From Variovorax sp. PMC12 (GTDB taxonomy: Bacteria > Pseudomonadota > Gammaproteobacteria > Burkholderiales > Burkholderiaceae_C): 64,000 nucleotides of DNA. Positions 1 through 7,661 of the stretch are shown here, piece by piece. Below the pieces are notes generated by a model, which saw only the letters and a list, made by a program, of their open reading frames with translations, had not been told where the DNA came from and did no database searches. A program made the position numbers and the translations under genes. Positions within the stretch are counted from its first letter, which is position 1. Every line of letters starts with the position of its first letter. Location: assembly GCF_003019815.1 (NCBI RefSeq), contig NZ_CP027773.1, positions 755,001 to 819,000 on the forward strand, read 5' to 3'.

Positions 1-962
1 AGTTCGGCATCGACGCGGAGCGTGACCTCGCGCAGCACCTGGCCAACCTCGTGCGCGACCCGGCCTTCGTGGCCTATCTGGCTTCCTGGAACTACAGCCG
101 GGACGTCATCATCGACGCCTTCGGCCCGGGCCATGCGCACCAGCGCAGCCACCTGGTGCGGCTGTCGGTGCAGGTTCACCCCTATGCGGGCAACCGCCGC
201 ATGCTGCTGACGCGCGACATCACGGCACTGGAGCAGGCCGAAGCCATGCGCCGCGATTTCGTGGCGAACGTGTCCCATGAGATCCGCACGCCGCTGACAG
301 TGCTCGCGGGCTTCGTCGAAACGCTGCAGAACCTGCCGCTCGATGCGGACGAGCGCACGCGTTACCTGTCGCTGATGGGGCAGCAGTCGCACCGCATGGA
401 AACGCTGGTGAACGACCTGCTGACGCTGTCGCGGCTGGAGGGCAGCGCGGCGCCTTCGGGCAACCAGTGGATCCGAATCCGGGCTCTGCTCGCGCACTGC
501 GAGGACGAGGGCCGGGGTCTGTCGGGCCGATTGGCGCCGCTGGGCCACCGCCTTTCGTTCACCATCGACGCGGAATCCGAAGTGTCTGGCGCGCCGACCG
601 AATTGCAGAGCGCAATGTCGAACCTGCTGAGCAATGCCATCCGCTACACGCCGGGCGGTGGCGAGGTGGCCGTGAGCTGGCGGGTACTGCCCGACGGGCG
701 CGGCGAATACGCGGTGAAAGACACGGGACCCGGCATTGCGGCCGAGCACATCCCCCGGCTGACCGAGCGCTTCTACCGCATCGACCGCAGCCGGTCGCGC
801 GAGACGGGCGGCACCGGGCTGGGCCTTGCGATCGTGAAGCACATTGCGCAGCGTCATGGGGCCGAGTTGCGCATCGAAAGCACCGTGGGCAAGGGCTCGC
901 GATTCGCGCTGGTGTTCCCGGCGGCGCGTGTCAGGGAAGCGCGGCTGCTGGCCAAGCAGTAG
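1..962 (+). CDS. phoR: Phosphate regulon sensor histidine kinase PhoR, 3' part
   Basis: This is the C-terminal part of a sensor histidine kinase; the gene begins upstream and its frame enters at base 3. A short PAS-like segment is followed by the dimerisation/phosphoacceptor helix with the H-box NVSHEIRTPL. The ATPase domain shows the N-box (NLLSNAIRYTP), the DTGPGI G1 box and the GTGLGLAIVK G2 box. PhoR autophosphorylates on the H-box histidine and passes phosphate to PhoB under phosphate limitation. The PAS stretch before the H-box resembles PhoR of Burkholderiales, but phoB lies outside the window, so PhoR rather than another HisKA kinase is likely and not certain. It converges on the MATE gene, with 19 bases between the stops. 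Confidence 0.8.
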   Translation, partial: FGIDAERDLAQHLANLVRDPAFVAYLASWNYSRDVIIDAFGPGHAHQRSHLVRLSVQVHPYAGNRRMLLTRDITALEQAEAMRRDFVANVSHEIRTPLTVLAGFVETLQNLPLDADERTRYLSLMGQQSHRMETLVNDLLTLSRLEGSAAPSGNQWIRIRALLAHCEDEGRGLSGRLAPLGHRLSFTIDAESEVSGAPTELQSAMSNLLSNAIRYTPGGGEVAVSWRVLPDGRGEYAVKDTGPGIAAEHIPRLTERFYRIDRSRSRETGGTGLGLAIVKHIAQRHGAELRIESTVGKGSRFALVFPAARVREARLLAKQ

Positions 963-981
963 CAGGCAGCCGGCCCGGCTT

Positions 982-2334
982 TCAGGCCGAGCGCTTGTTC
1001 ATCGTCCAGCGCAGCAGGGTGATGAAGAACAGTGCCGTCACGGCCAGCGCGCCCGCGCTCATGATCCAGAACGCCAGCGGCGATTGCATGGCTCCCCACG
1101 GACCCAGGCCGTGATACGCCAGCATGTAGCTGCCACCGAGCCCCAGGCCCCAGAGCATCGTGCAGTAGATGACCAGCGGCGCGAGCGTCACCCGGTAGCA
1201 CCGCAGCAGGAACACGCACAGCGTCTGAACGGCGTCGGCCAGGTGGTATGCAGCTACCGCCACCATCAGCGCCGCGGCCAGCCCGACCACGGCGGGGTTG
1301 TCCGAGTACACGTTGGCCAACTGATGGCGCAGCGTGACCAGCGCGGTGGAGAAAAGCAGGGCGCACAACACGGTCTGCTCGAAACCCAGCCTGCATGCAT
1401 GGCGCGCCCTGGCGACATCGCCCGCGCCCAGCCAGAAACTCACGCGCGCGCTGGTCGCGATCGAGAGCGACAGCGGCACCATGTATGCCACCGCCATCAG
1501 GTTCGCGGCGATCTGGTGCGCCGCGGCGGCAGCCGTGCCAAGGCGCGCGATGAACAGTGCCATCAGCGTGAACGAGGTCACTTCGACCAGTACGGCCAGC
1601 CCGCCCGGCACGCCCATCCGTGCGAACAGGCGAATCTGTTGCCAGTCGGGCTTCTCGAGGCGCTCCCATAGCCTGTAGCCGCGATAGAAAGGGCTGCTGC
1701 GCAACAGCCAGACCGCGCAGGCGAGCATGGCCCAGTTCACGCACAGCGTGGCCCAGCCGCAGCCCACCAGTCCCATCGCCGGCAGGCCCGCGCCGCCGAA
1801 GGTGAACCAGATCGAGAGCGGCAGCTTCACCACCAGCGAGCCGAGCTGCAGCCAGGTCACGAGTTGCGGCTTGCCCAGGCTCTGGTTCAACGTGCTGAAC
1901 AGGCGAAAGAGCAGGGCGGGAGCCAGGGCGAAGGCCAGCACGCGAAGGTACATCTCCACGTCGCCGCGCATTTCGGGCGGTACCTGTGTGAGCCGCAGCA
2001 CGGCGGCAGGTGCGAGCAGCGCCGCCATGCCGACCACGATGGCAATGGCGGCGAGATACAGCGATTGCCGGACCGAGCGGCCTACTTCGCTGCCGCGGCC
2101 GCCGCCGTGCAGTTCGGCCCACACAGGCAGCAGCGCCTGCAGCACGCCCATCAGCGACACATACACGCTGATGAAGATCGCCGCGCCCACCGACAGCGCG
2201 GCCAGCGCGCCCTCTGAGTAGCGGCCGGCGATGATGGTGTCGGTCACGCCGAAGGCCATCACGGCCAGCTGCCCGACCAGCACCGTGCCGGCATGCCGCG
2301 CGATCAGGCCCCTTTCGCCGCTTTGTGCGCTCAC
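982..2334 (-). CDS. MATE family multidrug/toxin exporter
   Basis: A 450-residue polytopic membrane protein of the MATE (NorM-like) family, which exports cationic drugs or metabolites using a sodium or proton gradient. The N-terminal half carries the family-typical stretch GQLAVMAFGVTDTIIAGRYS, and about twelve hydrophobic helices fall in two similar halves. The start is a GTG at 2334 whose bases overlap the TGA of the upstream glycosyltransferase gene by four, so the two genes are probably translationally coupled. Length fits the family (about 450). The substrate cannot be read from the sequence. Confidence 0.85.
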   Translation of the reverse strand: MSAQSGERGLIARHAGTVLVGQLAVMAFGVTDTIIAGRYSEGALAALSVGAAIFISVYVSLMGVLQALLPVWAELHGGGRGSEVGRSVRQSLYLAAIAIVVGMAALLAPAAVLRLTQVPPEMRGDVEMYLRVLAFALAPALLFRLFSTLNQSLGKPQLVTWLQLGSLVVKLPLSIWFTFGGAGLPAMGLVGCGWATLCVNWAMLACAVWLLRSSPFYRGYRLWERLEKPDWQQIRLFARMGVPGGLAVLVEVTSFTLMALFIARLGTAAAAAHQIAANLMAVAYMVPLSLSIATSARVSFWLGAGDVARARHACRLGFEQTVLCALLFSTALVTLRHQLANVYSDNPAVVGLAAALMVAVAAYHLADAVQTLCVFLLRCYRVTLAPLVIYCTMLWGLGLGGSYMLAYHGLGPWGAMQSPLAFWIMSAGALAVTALFFITLLRWTMNKRSA

Positions 2335-4067
2335 TGGGGCTTGATCTTCTGGTAGAGCAGCAGGTCGTCGGCCGGGCTGCTGGGGCGGCGAAGGGTGCCG
2401 CTGAAGCGCCATTGATCGAACGGGATGATCGTGTGCAGGCGCTCGATGGTCTCGGGGCTGACAAGCAGCCAGGGGCAATCGGTGCCCAGCAGCAGCGGCT
2501 GCAGGTTGAACTGGCCGTGGTAGCGCAGGGCGGCGATGTGCGGGCGGCTCAGTGCAAGCTCCGCAATGCAGCTCGGCTGGCCGACGCGCTCGGCCACCGC
2601 ACGCACCTGCGGCACATAGCTGCGCGCGTAGTCGATGGGCGGCAGCCACAGCGTCATCAGCAGCATCCAGCACAGCGCCGTGCCGCCGGCCGGCAGCACC
2701 AGCGTTTTCCAGAGGGCGGCACGATGCCGCCCGGTGCGCCAGCGCACCAGCCAGCACCAGGCAATGGTCGCGGCCGCCGCCAGTACCACGGCGATAGGCG
2801 AGAACTCGGGCACGAAGCCCGGTACCAGGCGGGTCACGCTGGCAGCGGGCTTGGGCGGTACGCCGGTCTGCATGGCGATCCAGTAGATCCAGCCGAGCAG
2901 CGCCAGGCCGCTGAAGAAAAGCACGTTGAACCAATCGACCAGCGCCGCGGCGCTGCGGCGGAAGGTCGGCAGGGCAAATGCAGCCAGCGTGGCGAAGGCG
3001 GGCAGCGCCAGCATGAGCGAACGGTCGGAGAAATCGGTGGTCCAGGTGGCGGCCAGCGGCACCAGCGCGAACCAGAACGGCAGCGCCACGTGGCGCGCAT
3101 TGAGCTGGCGGCGCCAGCGCCAGAGCGTCCAGATGGCCAGCGGCCAGACCGGCCAGGTGAACCACAGCAGCAGCTTGGCCTGGCCACGGATGTCACCGAA
3201 CAGCGAGCCGCCGATCAGCGTGATCTTCCATTGGGGCAGGCCCAGCGCGAACACCAGCACTGCGGCCACTGCGGTGACGCTTGCCATCGTCGCGAAGGCG
3301 CCCAGGGTGTAGCCGGGACCGTCATCGCTTCCGCTGTCGAATTCGGTCCGGGCCTTTGCCGCGGTTCGACGTTCGTAGGCGATGTAGAGCGTGCTTCCGA
3401 TCGCCAGCGCCAGGCCGACCGTGGGCGCGCCGCTCAGCGTGATGCCGAAAGTGCCCATGATCAGTGCGATCACCGGGCCGGCACGGCGGTAGGGCAGCGC
3501 GGCGACGCCGTAGAACAGGCACGAGGCGAAGAACAGCTGCGCCAGCGCGGGCGTGGTCTCGTGACCGAGCTGCGCCAGTCCGAGACAGGCGATCAGCGCC
3601 AGCAGGCCGCCGTCGGCGATGGCGCGTGCGTAGTCGGTCGGGCGTGCTTCACCGCCGAAAGCGAAGGCCACGGGCTGGGCGCGCGATGTGCGAGCCAGGT
3701 AGTAGACGGCGTACCAGGTCGCCGTGAACGTACCCCAGAGAAGGAACGCGAAGGCGATGCGCACCGCCAGGTCGGGATTCAGCCACGAGGGGGCGATCTT
3801 GATGGCCCAGGCGCCGATCCAGTAGGGAACCAGCGCGGGTGTTTCGGGGCGAATCCCCAGCAGCAATGGGTCGAACCAGCGCGAGATGCCTTCGGTATTG
3901 CGGGCCAGTTCGGCCATGTAGCCGAAGGCGGTGATATCCGCGCTTTTCCATGGACCCCGGCCGACCAGGCCTGGCAGCAGGTAGGCCGCGCACAGCAGCA
4001 GCAGCGCGATGCGCGGCAGTCGGCGCACGGCGCTCTGGGCAACGATCGCTGGGGTGGGCTGGTTCAA
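2331..4067 (-). CDS. Membrane glycosyltransferase of the ArnT/PMT (GT39-like) type
   Basis: A 578-residue integral membrane protein with about twelve hydrophobic helices and a C-terminal soluble part. The early loop after the first helix (GRGPWKSADITAFGYMAEL) resembles the acidic catalytic loop of ArnT/PMT-type transferases, which move a sugar from a polyprenyl-phosphate donor on the periplasmic side. Acceptor and sugar are unknown. The longest frame starts with TTG at 4067 and has no clear ribosome binding site; a GTG at 4028 is an alternative. It lies downstream of rpmE2, but a terminator sits between them, and it overlaps the MATE gene by four bases. Confidence 0.65.
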   Translation of the reverse strand: MNQPTPAIVAQSAVRRLPRIALLLLCAAYLLPGLVGRGPWKSADITAFGYMAELARNTEGISRWFDPLLLGIRPETPALVPYWIGAWAIKIAPSWLNPDLAVRIAFAFLLWGTFTATWYAVYYLARTSRAQPVAFAFGGEARPTDYARAIADGGLLALIACLGLAQLGHETTPALAQLFFASCLFYGVAALPYRRAGPVIALIMGTFGITLSGAPTVGLALAIGSTLYIAYERRTAAKARTEFDSGSDDGPGYTLGAFATMASVTAVAAVLVFALGLPQWKITLIGGSLFGDIRGQAKLLLWFTWPVWPLAIWTLWRWRRQLNARHVALPFWFALVPLAATWTTDFSDRSLMLALPAFATLAAFALPTFRRSAAALVDWFNVLFFSGLALLGWIYWIAMQTGVPPKPAASVTRLVPGFVPEFSPIAVVLAAAATIAWCWLVRWRTGRHRAALWKTLVLPAGGTALCWMLLMTLWLPPIDYARSYVPQVRAVAERVGQPSCIAELALSRPHIAALRYHGQFNLQPLLLGTDCPWLLVSPETIERLHTIIPFDQWRFSGTLRRPSSPADDLLLYQKIKPQ

Positions 4068-4092
4068 GAGTGGCGGGAGGCAGGTTTCGGAA

Positions 4093-4125
4093 ACAAAAAG
4101 GGCAGCGCGGTAAACCGGGCTGCCC
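4093..4125 (-). terminator. Rho-independent terminator after rpmE2
   Basis: On the minus strand a GGGCAGC/GCTGCCC stem is followed directly by TTTTTG. It lies about 20 bases past the rpmE2 stop codon and just ahead of the glycosyltransferase start. Confidence 0.75.
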
Positions 4126-4145
4126 TCGACGCCAAAGCGCGTGCT

Positions 4146-4415
4146 TTACTTCGAAGCGGCGCCGGTGGTCTTGCCGAAGCGGTTGCGGAACTTCTCGACG
4201 CGACCGCCCATGTTGTCGACCGACTTCTGGGTGCCGGTGTAGAAGGGGTGCGATTCGCTCGTGGTGTCCAGCTTGAACAGGGGGAGCTCGCGGCCGTCGT
4301 CGGTCTTGCCCATTTCCTTGGTGTTCGCGCACGAACGGGTCACGAACTTGAAGCCGTTCGACATGTCGACGAACAGGACTTCGCGGTAATTCGGGTGAAT
4401 GCCTTCTTTTGCCAT
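4146..4415 (-). CDS. rpmE2: 50S ribosomal protein L31 type B
   Basis: An 89-residue L31 protein of the large ribosomal subunit. The opening MAKEGIHPNYREVLFVD and the later SHPFYTGTQKSVDN.GGRVEKFRNRF pattern are diagnostic. It lacks the CxxC zinc ribbon of type A L31 and has only one cysteine (SCANT), which makes it the zinc-free type B form. The start ATG at 4415 has an AGGA ribosome binding site about six bases upstream. Type B copies are often induced on zinc starvation by Zur in organisms that also hold type A; I see no clear Zur box here, and this may be the only copy. A terminator follows the gene. Confidence 0.95.
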   Translation of the reverse strand: MAKEGIHPNYREVLFVDMSNGFKFVTRSCANTKEMGKTDDGRELPLFKLDTTSESHPFYTGTQKSVDNMGGRVEKFRNRFGKTTGAASK

Positions 4416-4490
4416 GGTATTTCCTTTTGCGCTGTTGGAATCAATGCGCGGTCGATGCGAGAGCCACCAGTGCACCATTCATTTGGCACG

Positions 4491-4585
4491 CTGCCCCAGG
4501 GCAGGCCTGGGAAGCCGGGCGACGCTGCCCGGCCGCACTTTTCGCGGAGCCCACGATTATCGCATACTGCCGCTTTTGCGAGCAA
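4491..4585 (-). promoter_or_regulatory. Candidate rpmE2 promoter and structured leader
   Basis: Read on the minus strand there is a TTGCTC (4580-4585), an 18-base spacer and GATAAT (4556-4561). The implied leader of about 135 bases holds two perfect hairpins: GCCGGGC/GCCCGGC (4514-4533) and CTGCC/GGCAG (4491-4504). Such a leader could serve autoregulation, as is known for several ribosomal protein genes. This is inference from base pairing only. Confidence 0.4.
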
Positions 4586-4596
4586 ACCTGCCTCCC

Positions 4597-5664
4597 ATGA
4601 CTGTTACAACCTTGCGCGCCGGCCTGGTCGGCTATGGCTTTGCCGGCCAGACTTTCCATGCGCCCGTGCTTTCCGCGGTGCCAGGGCTCGAATTGGCCGC
4701 GGTGGCGAGTTCGCAGCCCGAGAAGGTCCGCAAGGACTGGCCCGGCGTGCCGGTGGTTTCCGATGTGGCGGCGCTGGTGGCCAGATCGGACATCGATCTT
4801 GTCGTAGTCGCGACACCCAATGCGCAACATTTTCCGGTCGCCAAGGCAGCGCTGGAGGCTGGCAAGCATGTGGTGGTCGACAAGCCTTTCACCCTCGACG
4901 TGGCCGAGGCCAGGGCGCTGGAGGCGTTGGCTCAGCGCAACAAGCGCGTGCTGGCGGTTTACCAGAACCGACGCTTCGACTCCGACTTCCTGACGCTCAA
5001 GGACGTCCTGGCGAGCGGCGAACTGGGCCGCCCCGTGTACCTGGAGTCGCATTTCGACCGGTTCCGGCCCGAGGTGAAGGTGCGGTGGCGAGAGCAGGCT
5101 GTGCCGGGGTCCGGCCTTTGGGTGGACCTGGGCGCGCACCTGGTCGACCAGTCGGTGCAGCTGTTCGGGCTGCCCGACACAATCCAGCTCGACACGGCCG
5201 TCCTGCGTGACGGCGCCGTGGTCGAAGATTACTTCCACGCCGTGCTGCGCTACGAAAGCGGACCGCATGCGCCGCTTCGCGTGGTGCTGCATTCGACAAC
5301 CCTGGCGGCCGATGCGGCGCCGCGCTACATCGTGCATGGCACGCGCGGCAGCTACGTCAAGCATGGCGTGGATACGCAGGAAGATGCGTTGCGCGCGGGG
5401 CAAAGGCCGCCGGCCGAAGGGTGGGGTGCCGATCCGCTCGACGGCGAACTCACCCTGGTCGGCAGCGACGGCACGGCCAGCAAACGCAGCGTGCCCACGC
5501 GCGCGGGCAACTACGTCGACTACTACGCCGCGGTGCGCGACGCCATCCTGGGCAAGGGTCCGAATCCCGTGCCGCCCGAGCAGGCCGTGGCGCTGATGGA
5601 GCTGCTCGACCTTGGCCGGCAGAGCGCTCTTGAAGGCCGCGCGATTCCTGTGGCGCGCCCATGA
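4597..5664 (+). CDS. Gfo/Idh/MocA family oxidoreductase
   Basis: A 355-residue NAD(P)-dependent dehydrogenase. The N-terminal Rossmann fold opens with the dinucleotide loop GLVGYGFAGQTFHAP (residues 9-23), and the family's EKP-type motif appears as VVVDKPFTLD. The C-terminal substrate domain contains WVDLGAHLVDQ, which carries the usual acidic and histidine residues. Such enzymes oxidise or reduce sugar-like or inositol-like hydroxyls; the substrate is unknown. The ATG at 4597 was chosen because it places the Rossmann loop at the N-terminus. The gene diverges from rpmE2 and converges on rho, with a shared terminator between. Confidence 0.85.
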   Translation: MTVTTLRAGLVGYGFAGQTFHAPVLSAVPGLELAAVASSQPEKVRKDWPGVPVVSDVAALVARSDIDLVVVATPNAQHFPVAKAALEAGKHVVVDKPFTLDVAEARALEALAQRNKRVLAVYQNRRFDSDFLTLKDVLASGELGRPVYLESHFDRFRPEVKVRWREQAVPGSGLWVDLGAHLVDQSVQLFGLPDTIQLDTAVLRDGAVVEDYFHAVLRYESGPHAPLRVVLHSTTLAADAAPRYIVHGTRGSYVKHGVDTQEDALRAGQRPPAEGWGADPLDGELTLVGSDGTASKRSVPTRAGNYVDYYAAVRDAILGKGPNPVPPEQAVALMELLDLGRQSALEGRAIPVARP

Positions 5665-5701
5665 AAAAAGCGCGTTGGCCCGAATGGGTCAACGCGCTTT
5701 T
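5664..5701. terminator. Bidirectional terminator between the oxidoreductase gene and rho
   Basis: A perfect GCGCGTTG/CAACGCGC stem is flanked by an A run on the left and a T run on the right, so it can end transcripts from both sides. It sits between two convergent genes. Confidence 0.85.
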
Positions 5702-5722
5702 GCGGACAGAGCGAAAAGGTGC

Positions 5723-6988
5723 TCAGCCGCCGCGACGCATCATGTCGAAGAACTCGACATTGGTCTTCGTCGCCTTCATGTTCTTGAGCATCAGCTCCAT
5801 CGACTCGATCTCGTCCATGTTGTACATGAGCTGGCGCAGGATGCGGGTCTTCTGGAGGATCTCGGGGGCCAGCAGCAGTTCTTCGCGGCGGGTGCCGCTG
5901 CGGTTGAGCTGGATCGAGGGGAACACGCGCTTTTCGTACAGGCGGCGGTCGAGGTGGATTTCGGAGTTGCCGGTGCCCTTGAACTCTTCGAAGATCACTT
6001 CGTCCATGCGGCTGCCGGTGTCGATCAGCGCGGTGCCGATGATGGTCAGCGAGCCGCCTTCTTCCACGTTGCGCGCGGCGCCCAGGAAGCGCTTGGGGCG
6101 CTGCAGGGCGTTGGAGTCGACACCGCCGGTCAGCACCTTGCCCGACGAGGGCACGACGTTGTTGTAGGCGCGGGCGAGGCGGGTGATCGAGTCGAGCAGG
6201 ATCACCACGTCCTTCTTGAGTTCGACCAGGCGCTTGGCGCGCTCGATCACCATTTCGGCGACGTGCACGTGGCGCGCGGCGGGTTCGTCGAAGGTCGAGG
6301 CAATGACCTCGCCCTTCACGGTGCGCTGCATTTCGGTCACTTCTTCAGGGCGCTCGTCGACGAGCAGCACCATCATGTGGACGTCGGGGTAGTTCGCGCT
6401 GATCGCGTGGGCGATGTGCTGCATCATCACCGTCTTGCCGCTCTTGGGCGGTGCCACGAGCAGGGCGCGCTGGCCTTTGCCGATGGGAGCGATGATGTCG
6501 ATGATGCGGCCGGTGATGTTCTCTTCGCCCTTGATGCCGTCGCGCTCGAGCTTCATCTGTTCCTTGGGGAACAGCGGCGTCAGGTTTTCGAACATCACCT
6601 TGTGCTTGTTCTGCTCGGGCGGACCGTCGTTGACCTTGTCGAGCTTGGTCAGCGCGAAATAGCGCTCGCCGTCCTTGGGCGTGCGCACTTCGCCTTCGAT
6701 CATGTCGCCGGTGTGCAGGTTGAAGCGGCGCACCTGGCTCGGCGAGATGTAGATGTCGTCCGTGCTGGCCGTGAAGCTGGTGTCGGGGCTGCGCAGGAAG
6801 CCGAAGCCGTCCGGCAGGATTTCGAGCACGCCGTCGGCGAAGACCTGCTCGCCGGCCTTGGCGCGCTTCTTGATGATCGCGAACATCAGCTCCTGCTTGC
6901 GCATGCGGCCGACGTTTTCGATCTCAAGCGCTTCGGCTTGCTTGAGGACTTCAGACACGTGGAGTGCCTTGAGTTCGTTTAAGTGCAT
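5723..6988 (-). CDS. rho: Transcription termination factor Rho
   Basis: A 421-residue Rho, the hexameric RNA-dependent ATPase that ends transcription. The sequence shows the N-terminal helical domain (MHLNELKALHVSEVL), the cold-shock RNA-binding domain (GFGFLRSPDTSF), the Walker A loop APPKSGKT, Walker B DVVILLDSITR, and the Q- and R-loop regions of the motor. Length and the C-terminal FFDMMRRGG match proteobacterial Rho. The ATG at 6988 has a GAGGGG ribosome binding site. It follows trxA on the same strand, but a terminator and a structured leader lie between. Confidence 0.98.
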   Translation of the reverse strand: MHLNELKALHVSEVLKQAEALEIENVGRMRKQELMFAIIKKRAKAGEQVFADGVLEILPDGFGFLRSPDTSFTASTDDIYISPSQVRRFNLHTGDMIEGEVRTPKDGERYFALTKLDKVNDGPPEQNKHKVMFENLTPLFPKEQMKLERDGIKGEENITGRIIDIIAPIGKGQRALLVAPPKSGKTVMMQHIAHAISANYPDVHMMVLLVDERPEEVTEMQRTVKGEVIASTFDEPAARHVHVAEMVIERAKRLVELKKDVVILLDSITRLARAYNNVVPSSGKVLTGGVDSNALQRPKRFLGAARNVEEGGSLTIIGTALIDTGSRMDEVIFEEFKGTGNSEIHLDRRLYEKRVFPSIQLNRSGTRREELLLAPEILQKTRILRQLMYNMDEIESMELMLKNMKATKTNVEFFDMMRRGG

Positions 6989-7030
6989 GGAATGACCCCT
7001 CGCGGGGTAATCGAACGGAAAACGGGGGGA

Positions 7031-7064
7031 GGTTGGGTGTGAAGCGAGAGTTGCTTCACCAACC
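7031..7064 (-). promoter_or_regulatory. Hairpin in the rho 5' leader
   Basis: The arms GGTTGG..GTGAAGC and GCTTCACCAACC pair almost perfectly around a 7-base loop, about 45 bases before the rho start. Rho is known in other bacteria to autoregulate by terminating within its own leader, so this structure is a candidate part of such control. That link is inference. Confidence 0.4.
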
Positions 7065-7122
7065 GGGGAACTCGAACCGGTTGCCTAGGTAAGGGCCGGT
7101 GATCTGTTGGAGATTATGACAG

Positions 7123-7159
7123 GAAAAACGCGCCGGCCAACGCATTGCGCGCTGGCCGG
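7123..7159 (-). terminator. Rho-independent terminator after trxA
   Basis: On the minus strand a CCGGCCA/TGGCCGG stem is followed by CGCG and a TTTTT run. It lies just past the trxA stop. Confidence 0.7.
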
Positions 7160-7171
7160 GTGAAATGTCGC

Positions 7172-7504
7172 TCAGGCGAGTTGCTGGTCAATGAAGGCCG
7201 TGAGTTGCGCCTTGCTCATGGCGCCGACCTTGGTGGCGGCCAGCTGGCCGTCCTTGAACAGCATCAGCGTGGGAATGCCGCGGATGCCGAACTTGGCGGG
7301 GATGTCGCGGTTCTCGTCCACGTTCAGCTTGGCGATCTGCAGCTTGCCTTCGTAGGTGGCCGAGACTTCGTCGAGGATCGGGGCGATCATCTTGCAGGGG
7401 CCGCACCATTCGGCCCAGTAGTCGACCAGAACGGGCTGACTGGACTTGAGCACGTCGGCCTCGAAGGAGGAATCGGAGATGTGTTTGATGAGTTCGCTGG
7501 CCAT
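7172..7504 (-). CDS. trxA: Thioredoxin 1
   Basis: A 110-residue thioredoxin, the cytoplasmic dithiol reductant for ribonucleotide reductase, peroxiredoxins and other disulfide proteins. The active site WCGPC is at residues 33-37, and the cis-proline loop GIRGIPTLMLF follows as expected. Length is standard (about 108). The ATG at 7504 has an AAGGA ribosome binding site. The trxA-rho order is common in proteobacteria. The gene has its own terminator, so it is likely a single transcription unit that diverges from the addB-like gene. Confidence 0.97.
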   Translation of the reverse strand: MASELIKHISDSSFEADVLKSSQPVLVDYWAEWCGPCKMIAPILDEVSATYEGKLQIAKLNVDENRDIPAKFGIRGIPTLMLFKDGQLAATKVGAMSKAQLTAFIDQQLA

Positions 7505-7661
7505 GTGATGGATCCTTGTGCGCAGAGAGTTTCGGTGCAGCTAAAGTTCAGGTCATTGTGACAGAAACCAAGGGGTGGCGTGCCATGCGCGGCCGCTATG
7601 GCGGCGATAGCCAAAGCCCTTGCTCGCCACGCCTCCCACGCTCTCAACCCCTCGATAGAAC

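Noticed and set aside
2325..5210. Long open frame on the plus strand across the glycosyltransferase and rpmE2 region
   Set aside because: It is antisense to well-supported genes, its translation is low in complexity and rich in Arg/Gly/Gln, and it shows no family resemblance. GC-rich DNA often has such frames.
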